Part shown: one piece after another, positions 14,224 through 20,694 of the stretch
Layout: each line of letters starts with the position of its first letter
Numbering within the stretch: position 1 is the first letter of the stretch
Assembly: GCA_036336695.1 (NCBI GenBank)
Contig: JAYZFQ010000119.1
Location: 1 to 22,928, forward strand
Origin: GCA-2729515 sp036336695
GTDB lineage: Bacteria; Myxococcota_A; UBA9160; SMWR01
Direction of reading: 5' to 3'
DNA: 22,928 nt
Notes under the pieces: generated by a model
The model's database searches: none
What the model saw: only the letters and a program-made list of their open reading frames with translations
What the model was told of the DNA's origin: nothing
Program-made: the position numbers and the translations under genes

Positions 14224-15424
14224 AGGAGCTGACGGACGCAAAGACTTCCCGGTAGCGCCGGGCCACGGCGGTCCAGTCGAAACGCTCGGCTTCCGCTTGT
14301 CCCCGGGCCGCCACGGCACTCGCATCGGGCGCATCCAGCGCCCGGAGGATGGCTGCGGCGAGCGCCTCGGCGTCGCCAGGCGGGCACAGCCAGCCGGTTT
14401 CTCCATCGCGCACCACCTCCGCGATGCCACCCGTGGCGGTCGCCACCAGCCGCGCTCCGCCGGCCAGCGCCTCGACCACCACGGTCGGCATTCCCTCCAC
14501 CCTGCCATCGGAGAGTTCGAGCGACGGGACGACACACGCCCGGCACCCCCGCAGCGCCTGGGCGACGCCGTCGGAGCCCCGCGCGCCGCCGAACCGAACC
14601 GCCGACGCGAGACCGAGTTCGTCCGCCTCGGCACGCAGGGTTGCCTCGCGCTCGCCATACCCGACGATCAGCAGGCCCAGTTCCGGGTGCCGCGCGCGAA
14701 CCCGGGCCAGCGCGCGCAGGAGCACCGAAACCCCCTTGATCTCCTGGAGTCGCCCCACGAAGAGGAGATAGCCGCCGGGCAAGCCCTCCGCGGCGGCGTC
14801 GAGGGGCAACGCGGACCGGAAGCGAGCGGTGTCGGCGCCCATGGGCTGGACCACCGCCCGCGAGGGACGCCCAAGGGCTGTGTCGAGTCGCTCGCGCGCC
14901 GCCGACGACGCGGCCAGGAAGGCATCGGCGCGACGACCGACGAAACGCGCCAGCGCGGACGCCATGGGCAACTGGCCGAGCAGGTGGGCGTCGCCCCCGT
15001 GCAGGGTGACCACGTGACGAAACCGCGCGCTCCGTCCCCGGGCCAGGGCCGCCGTCAGTCCCTGGGGCAGGAGCCAGTGGGAATTGACGACCTCGGCCTG
15101 CACATCGACGGCAGCGCGACGCGTCGCGCGCCACTCGGCCGCGAGAAAGGTCGGCAGTTCGAGCCGTGCGAGCCAGGACCGGCGCAGGTTGGTGTCCATT
15201 CCTTCCGCGTACGCGAGCCGCTCGAAACGCCGAGGCCAGAAGTACGGGAAACGGCGGACCCGCACGCCCGACCACTCCTCGAACTCCGCGGCACCCGGGG
15301 CGCCCGGGGCCAGGACGGTCACGTCGTCGTGCTCGGCCAGCGCCCGCGCGAGCCCGAAGACGAACCCCGGCAACGCGTCGTCGGGATGCAACGGAAACGT
15401 GCTGGCGGTCAGCAGGATCCGCAT
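14210..15424 (-). CDS. GT4 family glycosyltransferase
   Basis: A 404-residue GT-B glycosyltransferase. The N-terminus MRILLTASTFPLHPDDALPG is the usual start, followed by VVTLHGGDAHLL, the second-domain opening YLLFVGRLQEIKGVSVLL, and the EX7E motif in RVEGMPTVVVEALAGG. It is not a recent copy of the neighbouring GT4, since the two differ almost everywhere outside the motifs. It starts 15 bases after the GT2 stop on the same strand, so the two probably form an operon making a lipid-linked glycan. The stop is TGA at 14210-14212, inside the end of the convergent gene. Specificity is unknown. Confidence 0.93.
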   Translation of the reverse strand: MRILLTASTFPLHPDDALPGFVFGLARALAEHDDVTVLAPGAPGAAEFEEWSGVRVRRFPYFWPRRFERLAYAEGMDTNLRRSWLARLELPTFLAAEWRATRRAAVDVQAEVVNSHWLLPQGLTAALARGRSARFRHVVTLHGGDAHLLGQLPMASALARFVGRRADAFLAASSAARERLDTALGRPSRAVVQPMGADTARFRSALPLDAAAEGLPGGYLLFVGRLQEIKGVSVLLRALARVRARHPELGLLIVGYGEREATLRAEADELGLASAVRFGGARGSDGVAQALRGCRACVVPSLELSDGRVEGMPTVVVEALAGGARLVATATGGIAEVVRDGETGWLCPPGDAEALAAAILRALDAPDASAVAARGQAEAERFDWTAVARRYREVFASVSSSSRA

Positions 15425-15439
15425 GCCGGCCTGGGGGAA

Positions 15440-16480
15440 TCAGTCGAGATCCCGAGGCCGGCGGTCATCATCCCGTTCGCCGCGGACCTCGCCGCGCTGC
15501 CGGTAGAGGAGCTCTTCGAGATAGATGCGGTGGCGACTCAACATGTCCCCGATCACGCCCACGTGGAGCACGAGGAGCGCGACCAGCGAAAGGCCCAGGG
15601 CCGTGAATCCCGCCCACTTGTGGGGAGTGAACCCGCCCGTCGAAACGTAGTGGTAGCCCAGGAAGAGCAGGAGCAGCGCCGCGGGGGTCAACAGGGCCAG
15701 CGAGATTCCGCCGAAGAAACGCAGCGGGTGATAGTCGCGATAGGAACGGAAGATGATGCGGATCGTGCGCCACGCGTAGCGCCACAGGTTGCTCGCCACC
15801 CGGCTCGCACCGAATTGACGCTCCCCCCGCACCCGGATCGGCACCTCGACGATACTCAAGCCCTTGAAGGCGAGGTTCAGGACCACCTCCTGCGTGTAGG
15901 TGAATCGGCCCACCAAGTGCAGCTGCCGCACGGCGCGCCGGCTGTAGCAGCGCATCCCGCAAGAAACGTCGTGGAACGTCTGGCCCGCCAACCGGGAGAT
16001 CAGCCGACTCATCATCCGGTTGCCCCACCGCTTCACGCTGGGCATCTCGGGCACCAACGCCGGGTCGACGAACCGCGAGGCCGTGGCCAGGTCTGCCTCA
16101 CCAGCCAGCACGGGCGCAACGAGCTTGGGAATATCGGCCGGGTCGAACTGGCCATCGGCATCGATGCTCAGGATCAGGTCCACCCCCCGGTCGATGCCGT
16201 GGGCCAACGCGGCATGAAACGCCGCCCCCACGCCCCGGGGCGCGGGGTGCCGGATGACGAAAGCCCCCGCTTCGGCCGCCCGTTGGGCCGTCGCGTCGCG
16301 ACTGCCGTCGTCCACGACGACGACTTCGACGCGACCGACCCCGGGAATGCTCCGGGGAATCCCGCGGATCACCTCCCCGACCGTTCGCTCCTCGTCGAGA
16401 GCCGGAACGGTCACCAACAACGTGGCCGGGCGCGCCACGTTTCGGGAGGCGGGTTCTGCCGGCGGTGCCGAGCTCGCCAT
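15440..16480 (-). CDS. GT2 glycosyltransferase, polyprenyl-phosphate sugar synthase type
   Basis: A 346-residue protein. The GT-A domain has VPALDEERTVGEVI, the nucleotide-binding Asp57-Asp58-Gly-Ser and the metal-binding Asp107-Ala-Asp109 (SIDADGQFD), then RGERQFGASR. Two hydrophobic segments near residues 255-315 anchor it to the membrane, and the tail is highly charged. This is the layout of DPM1/DPG-like enzymes that load a hexose onto polyprenyl phosphate. That would feed GT-C transferases acting outside the membrane, two candidates for which are encoded nearby. The ATG at 16478-16480 has no Shine-Dalgarno sequence but sits directly after a good promoter, suggesting a leaderless mRNA. 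Confidence 0.92.
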   Translation of the reverse strand: MASSAPPAEPASRNVARPATLLVTVPALDEERTVGEVIRGIPRSIPGVGRVEVVVVDDGSRDATAQRAAEAGAFVIRHPAPRGVGAAFHAALAHGIDRGVDLILSIDADGQFDPADIPKLVAPVLAGEADLATASRFVDPALVPEMPSVKRWGNRMMSRLISRLAGQTFHDVSCGMRCYSRRAVRQLHLVGRFTYTQEVVLNLAFKGLSIVEVPIRVRGERQFGASRVASNLWRYAWRTIRIIFRSYRDYHPLRFFGGISLALLTPAALLLLFLGYHYVSTGGFTPHKWAGFTALGLSLVALLVLHVGVIGDMLSRHRIYLEELLYRQRGEVRGERDDDRRPRDLD

Positions 16481-16487
16481 CGGGAAA

Positions 16488-16516
16488 AGTATATCGGGTG
16501 CCCGGCGGCCGGTCAG
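16488..16516 (-). promoter_or_regulatory. Sigma-70-like promoter giving a leaderless GT2 mRNA
   Basis: On the minus strand CTGACC (complement of 16511-16516) and TATACT (complement of 16488-16493) are separated by exactly 17 bases. The -10 matches five of six consensus bases and the -35 four of six. The expected start point is at or next to 16480, the A of the ATG. The -35 overlaps the 3' end of the upstream gene. Confidence 0.65.
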
Positions 16517-18588
16517 CGGCGCTCCCAGACCTGGATCTCCGTTCCGCCCACGTGCTCGAAGCCCACCTCGCGGAGCGTCTTGCGAGTTACCTGCGTCTCG
16601 GGACGGGCAACGACGAGCACGGCATCGACGCCGAAGCGCTGCAGCCCGCGCACGAAGTGCCGAGCGGCGTCGGGCTCGTCACCGCGTCCGGACACGAAGT
16701 CGGTCATGAGAACGCGCAGGGCGACATTCTGCCCTCCGAGCTGCGTACGAAACCCGACCAGGTACGCATCGCGGGCCAGGATGGGATGGACACGATCGTG
16801 GAAGGTCGGCAGCCACGCGGCGATCCGCCGCGGCGCGACGACCACGGATCCGGCAGGCAAGCGACTGGAAAAGGCGCGTGCGAGGGCATGCTCCTCGACG
16901 GGAAACTTGAGTCCCGGGCTGCGCAGCGACACCCCGTTTGCCGGACTCAACGCCGAGTGCGCCGGGACGATCCCGAAGGCCGCGAAAGCGGCAAGCGTGA
17001 TCGGAACCGCCACCAGGCGACGTCGCGAGAGCTCGAGGGGTGCCGTCAGCAGCAACGCCAGGAGCGCGGGAATGGGAAGCACCCAGAGCGCGCGCCAGTG
17101 CGACCCCCCGATCGCGAAACGGGCCAGCTCGCTCGAAAAATAGGGATTGAGAAGGAGCGCCCAGACCGCCAGGGGAACGCCGCACGCGAAACGCCGACCC
17201 AGCCCCCGCGGCGCCAGCGCCCAGGCGCCGAGTACGGCGGCGATGCAGACCGCCTGGAGCAGCCCTGCCCCGGTGACGAGGTCCAGCGACCGGGCCAACT
17301 GGGTACCGGGAGCGTGCCGCTGGTCGACGAGCAGACGCTTGCGCTCGATGCGCTCGGCGACGATCGCATCCGGCCCCGCCGTGAGGCGGGCCTCCCGGTC
17401 CTGGAACACCGACTGCTGGACGCCCAGCCCGAGGATCAGGACGTACGCTGACGCGAGGACGGTCGCTCCGAGCCGCCGCCAGGCGTAGCGAACGCTGGGC
17501 AGCGCACACGCTGCCGCCGAGAGCGCCGCGGCGGGGCCGGCCCAGACGGCCGTCGACGTACAACCCAGCGCGGCAACCTGAGCTGCCCCGAGCAGCAGGA
17601 AGCCACGGGTCGACGGGCGCCGCGCAAAGTCGAGCCCCGCGGACCAGATGACGGGCAAGAGGACGCTCAGAAACACCGACTTCCCCTGCCAGATGCGGAC
17701 GAAGGCGAAGTTTCCGTACCAGCGGTGGGCATCGCCCGCGATCACCAGGACCCACAAGACGGCCGCCACTGCCCAGAGCCAGTGCCGCGGAACGAGCCGG
17801 CGAAAGAGCCGCGCCCACGCCAGCGGGACCAGGAGCGCCACCAGGGAGGCGGAGACGAAGTGGAATACGGCCGCCACCGGGATGCCGGTGAGGCGCGAGA
17901 TCGCGGCATTCCAGACCTCCCAGGTGTGGACGCGATACACCGGATGGTGCAACGGCAACCCGGGAACACCGTGCAACGTGTCGCCGGCGAGCAGCGGATC
18001 CCCGGGCGCGTCGGCGCTCGCTACCGCCAGGTTCAGGTAGAAGCTGTCATCGAGATCGGGCCGATGGGCGACCAGGGCGACGGCCACGGCCAGGAGCGCG
18101 AGCACCCAGAGCAACCCCTCGCGCCGGGGTCCGCTCGCGGGCGGCGCATCCCGAAGCGGCTCCCGGAACAAGGAGAGGCTGCCCGCCACGCCCAACACGC
18201 CCAGGCCCAGCCACCAGAGTGCCACCGGGCTCTCCCGCAGGAAAATTGCGGCGGAGATCGCGAGAACCAGGCCGCCGATGCGCACGCCCCGTGGCACCCC
18301 ACTCGCACGCGCCTCGGGATCCGGCGGCGCCGGCCCGGACGGGCCCTCGGGTGAACCCGGCGAGCGCGGCTGCGCGCCCACCGCCGCCCGTCGGACGTAG
18401 GACAACCCGCCCAGAACGATCAGGCCCGCGGCGACGAAGACTCCGAGCGCCAACCACAGCGACCCCCCCAGGGCGACCGTGGCCTGACACGCCACCGTCC
18501 AGACGGCGAACACGAAGCAAGCACCGTCGACGACTCGCTCGCTCCACGGCACCGGTGCCGGGCCCGGCGAAACCGAAGAAACGCTCAC
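16513..18588 (-). CDS. Large polytopic membrane protein of unknown function
   Basis: A 691-residue protein with about a dozen hydrophobic segments, two N-terminal ones separated from the rest by a Pro/Gly/Ser-rich linker (about 70-100). A loop after the fifth or sixth segment reads RPDLDDSFYLNLAVASAD, with acidic residues placed as in the first outer loop of GT-C enzymes. The last 130 residues form a soluble domain (VEEHALARAFSSRLPAGSVV to the C-terminus). I do not recognise the family with certainty; it resembles DUF6077-type or GT-C-like membrane proteins, and use of a polyprenyl-linked sugar made by the adjacent GT2 is a reasonable inference. The start is GTG 18588 with no Shine-Dalgarno sequence. 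The acyl-CoA dehydrogenase gene ends 18 bases upstream. Confidence 0.8.
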   Translation of the reverse strand: MSVSSVSPGPAPVPWSERVVDGACFVFAVWTVACQATVALGGSLWLALGVFVAAGLIVLGGLSYVRRAAVGAQPRSPGSPEGPSGPAPPDPEARASGVPRGVRIGGLVLAISAAIFLRESPVALWWLGLGVLGVAGSLSLFREPLRDAPPASGPRREGLLWVLALLAVAVALVAHRPDLDDSFYLNLAVASADAPGDPLLAGDTLHGVPGLPLHHPVYRVHTWEVWNAAISRLTGIPVAAVFHFVSASLVALLVPLAWARLFRRLVPRHWLWAVAAVLWVLVIAGDAHRWYGNFAFVRIWQGKSVFLSVLLPVIWSAGLDFARRPSTRGFLLLGAAQVAALGCTSTAVWAGPAAALSAAACALPSVRYAWRRLGATVLASAYVLILGLGVQQSVFQDREARLTAGPDAIVAERIERKRLLVDQRHAPGTQLARSLDLVTGAGLLQAVCIAAVLGAWALAPRGLGRRFACGVPLAVWALLLNPYFSSELARFAIGGSHWRALWVLPIPALLALLLTAPLELSRRRLVAVPITLAAFAAFGIVPAHSALSPANGVSLRSPGLKFPVEEHALARAFSSRLPAGSVVVAPRRIAAWLPTFHDRVHPILARDAYLVGFRTQLGGQNVALRVLMTDFVSGRGDEPDAARHFVRGLQRFGVDAVLVVARPETQVTRKTLREVGFEHVGGTEIQVWERR

Positions 18589-18597
18589 AAGGACGCG

Positions 18598-18603
18598 AGT
18601 CTA
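18598..18603 (-). promoter_or_regulatory. Candidate -10 element of the large membrane protein gene
   Basis: The complement reads TAGACT and ends ten bases before the GTG at 18588, giving a leader of about three bases. It lies in the 18-base gap after the acyl-CoA dehydrogenase stop, beside the perfect palindrome CTAGCGCTAG (18601-18610). No good -35 is visible; read-through from the upstream gene is the alternative. Confidence 0.35.
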
Positions 18604-18606
18604 GCG

Positions 18607-19731
18607 CTAGAGGTCGAGAAGGCGCGCCACGCGCTCCCGGTGCTCGACACCACCCCCTAGCCAGGATTCATCGCTCTTCGCGCGCTTGAAGTAGAGGTGG
18701 CAGTCGTACTCCCAGGTAAACCCGACCCCGCCGTGGATCTGGATGTTGTCGCCGGTCACGCTCCGGTACGCATCGCTCACGAACGACTTGGCCATCGACG
18801 CCGCGAGCGGCGCGTCGGCTTCACCCGCGCACGCCGACCAGGCCGCGTAATAGGTGATCGACTTGGCCGATTCGACCTGGAACAGCATGTCGGCGCATTT
18901 GTGCTTGATCGCCTGGTTCACACCAATCGGCTTGCCGAACTGAACGCGCTCCTTCGCATAGGCTACGGAATCCTCGAGACACTTCTCCGCCCCGCCAACC
19001 ATCTCTGCCGCAACCATCACCCGCGCTCGATCGAGAACGCGCTCGAAGTCCTCCTCGCACAGCGCCGCAGCACCGAGCAGCCCACTCGCTTCGACCCGCA
19101 CATCGTCCAGCACCAACTCCGAGAGCGGACGCAACAGGTCCATCGATTGCATCGCTTCCCCGGAAAGACCCGCTGTCGCCGTCGGGACGACGAACAAGCC
19201 CGCCCCTCCGCCAGCCATCCGCGCCGCGACGACCACGAGATTCGCGGCGGCGAAGTCGGGAACGAAGAGCTTCCGGCCGCGCAACACCCAGTCCGCTCCG
19301 TCTCGCCGCGCCGAGAGTTCCAGGTCCGCCAGGGCGTCGCTGCCGCGCTCCTCGGTGACGGCGAACGTAGCCGCCACCTCCCCCGCGGCAATCCGGGGCA
19401 GCCACGACTCACGTTGCGTCGCGTCCCCGAGTTCATCGATTGCCGTCGCCGCGATCACCGTCGGCAGAAACGGCACCGGGGCGAGGCAACGACCGAGCTC
19501 CTCGAGGACGAGGCAGAGTTCCACAAGCGAAAGCCCGGCCCCGCCATGTTGCTCGGGCAATGCGAGACCCATCCAGCCGAGCTGGGCCATCCGCTCCCAG
19601 AGCGCCGGGTCCCAGGATTGCTCCGGATCTTCCATGACAGCGCGCACGCTCTGAATCGCCGCGTGTTCTTCCAGGAAATCCCGCGCAGTCTTCCGGAGGA
19701 GTTCCTGCTCCTCCGTAAACCCGAAGTTCAT
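18607..19731 (-). CDS. Acyl-CoA dehydrogenase family flavoprotein
   Basis: A 374-residue protein. The N-terminal helical domain starts MNFGFTEEQELLRKTARDF. The middle beta-domain has the flavin segment FAVTEERGSDAL, and the C-terminal helices contain YAKERVQFGKPIGVNQAIKH and IHGGVGFTWEYDCHLYFKRA. The C-terminal segment that holds the catalytic Glu in short- and medium-chain dehydrogenases (YEGT) reads SWLGGGVEHRERV instead. That resembles actinobacterial FadE subunits which act only as heteromers. A second dehydrogenase subunit is not encoded here. ATG 19731 is chosen over the longer frame to 19788 because it gives the family N-terminus and follows AGGAGAGG. The leader carries a terminator-like hairpin. 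Confidence 0.92.
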   Translation of the reverse strand: MNFGFTEEQELLRKTARDFLEEHAAIQSVRAVMEDPEQSWDPALWERMAQLGWMGLALPEQHGGAGLSLVELCLVLEELGRCLAPVPFLPTVIAATAIDELGDATQRESWLPRIAAGEVAATFAVTEERGSDALADLELSARRDGADWVLRGRKLFVPDFAAANLVVVAARMAGGGAGLFVVPTATAGLSGEAMQSMDLLRPLSELVLDDVRVEASGLLGAAALCEEDFERVLDRARVMVAAEMVGGAEKCLEDSVAYAKERVQFGKPIGVNQAIKHKCADMLFQVESAKSITYYAAWSACAGEADAPLAASMAKSFVSDAYRSVTGDNIQIHGGVGFTWEYDCHLYFKRAKSDESWLGGGVEHRERVARLLDL

Positions 19732-19755
19732 GCCTCGAACCTCTCCTGCGCCGAC

Positions 19756-19779
19756 AAAAAAACGCATCGGACGATGCGT
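19756..19779 (-). terminator. Terminator-like hairpin or operator dyad in the acyl-CoA dehydrogenase leader
   Basis: On the minus strand ACGCATC/GATGCGT (arms 19773-19779 and 19762-19768, loop of four) is followed directly by seven T (complement of 19756-19762). It has the form of an intrinsic terminator, yet it lies 24 bases before the ATG of the gene it would silence and just after that gene's predicted start point. There is no upstream minus-strand gene for it to end. A palindromic repressor site is the alternative reading. Confidence 0.6.
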
Positions 19780-19786
19780 ACTGGAC

Positions 19787-19816
19787 ACGCTATCAGATGG
19801 GCTTCTCGCAGGTCAA
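19787..19816 (-). promoter_or_regulatory. Candidate promoter of the acyl-CoA dehydrogenase gene
   Basis: On the minus strand TTGACC (complement of 19811-19816) is followed after 18 bases by TAGCGT (complement of 19787-19792). The predicted start near 19780 would place the hairpin described at 19756-19779 at the very 5' end of the mRNA. Confidence 0.55.
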
Positions 19817-19841
19817 CGAAGCCGGTGCGGAAGGCGCGAGG

Positions 19842-19847
19842 TAGGCT
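19842..19847 (+). promoter_or_regulatory. Candidate -10 element of the secreted protein gene
   Basis: TAGGCT ends seven bases before the ATG at 19854, so the start point would coincide with the start codon. No Shine-Dalgarno sequence and no clear -35 are present. The same hexamer precedes the GT4 gene at 13117. Confidence 0.42.
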
Positions 19848-19853
19848 CCGGAC

Positions 19854-20636
19854 ATGCAACACGCGCGTCGGCCCCGAAGCCTTTCCTGGCTCTGCGCCCT
19901 CGTGTTGAGCTTCTCCGGCGCAGCGCACGCCGAATCGAGCCTGCGGCTCGAGTGGCCCGCCGCGATGGGAAAGATCCCCGCCACCACCTACGATGAAAAG
20001 CGCGTCGCGGTGGGTGCCTCGGAAGTCGAAATGAAGCGACTCGAGAACGGGAACCTGAGCGTATCCCTGGAAACGCGGATCGAAGGCGGAGCGAGTACCG
20101 CGATGGCTGCGCTCTTCGAGCCGATGCAGGACACGGAACGCTTGCGCCCCGTGTACCAGCGCTCGCGTTCCTTGAACGAGGCGCGCGAACCGCTCGGGAT
20201 GCTCGAAATCGACCACCGCACGGGAGTCGCGCGGTGCCACGGACCCGATGGAAAGCCCAAAGGCGAGCTCCAACTGCCGGAAGCGGACCGGGTGGCCAAC
20301 GCCACCCTGAACCTGCTCTTCCTGCCCCTGGTGCGCCAGGAGACCGACACCATCGAGTTCCAACTCTTCTTCTGCGGGCTGGGAATGCGACTGGTCGACT
20401 TCGAGGCCCGCCGAGCGCCCGAGGGAAGCGACAACCCGCTGGTCGAGGTGCGCTACGCGCCCGACCTCGGGATCGCGAACCTCCTTGCCCCCGCCTTCCT
20501 CCCCAAGCTCTCGTTCTGGTTCGCAGCGCAAGCGCCTCACCGCTGGATGGCCCATCGCGTGCCCCTCTACGGCCGGGGTCCCGAGGTCTTCGTCGTCCGA
20601 GACGGCGTGCCGGTGAACTGGCTCTCCGACCGCTGA
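19854..20636 (+). CDS. Secreted protein of unknown function
   Basis: A 260-residue protein with a Sec signal peptide (MQHARRPRSLSWLCALVLSF then SGAAHA, cleavage near residue 26). The mature part alternates short polar and hydrophobic stretches as in beta-rich periplasmic or outer-membrane-associated proteins (LRLEWPAAMGKIPATTYDE, LEIDHRTGVARCHGPDGKP, PLVEVRYAPDLG, VPLYGRGPEVFVVRDGVPV). This loosely recalls DUF3108-like proteins, but I cannot assign it. Two cysteines remain after cleavage. It is divergent from the acyl-CoA dehydrogenase gene, with 122 bases between starts, and is followed 58 bases later by a membrane protein gene with its own -10-like element. Confidence 0.78.
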   Translation: MQHARRPRSLSWLCALVLSFSGAAHAESSLRLEWPAAMGKIPATTYDEKRVAVGASEVEMKRLENGNLSVSLETRIEGGASTAMAALFEPMQDTERLRPVYQRSRSLNEAREPLGMLEIDHRTGVARCHGPDGKPKGELQLPEADRVANATLNLLFLPLVRQETDTIEFQLFFCGLGMRLVDFEARRAPEGSDNPLVEVRYAPDLGIANLLAPAFLPKLSFWFAAQAPHRWMAHRVPLYGRGPEVFVVRDGVPVNWLSDR

Positions 20637-20679
20637 GGCAAAGCGAGAGATCGCGAAAGCTCTCGGCCTGGAGCGCCGC

Positions 20680-20685
20680 TACCCT
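20680..20685 (+). promoter_or_regulatory. Candidate -10 element of the GT-C-like gene
   Basis: TACCCT ends ten bases before the ATG at 20695, which predicts a leader of about three bases. No Shine-Dalgarno sequence is visible. The 58-base gap also holds a 6-bp dyad (20644-20649 with 20660-20665) without a T-run. Confidence 0.35.
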
Positions 20686-20694
20686 TGTCGCGCC

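Noticed and set aside
13988..17143. A 1051-codon plus-strand open frame
   Set aside because: It is antisense to the GT4, GT2 and membrane protein genes, which all have family motifs; its own translation shows none.
19732..19788. N-terminal extension of the acyl-CoA dehydrogenase
   Set aside because: Translation would run through the T-run and hairpin; the ATG at 19731 gives the canonical N-terminus and has a ribosome site.
20644..20665. Terminator after the secreted protein gene
   Set aside because: The stem is only six pairs with a 10-base loop and no T-run follows.
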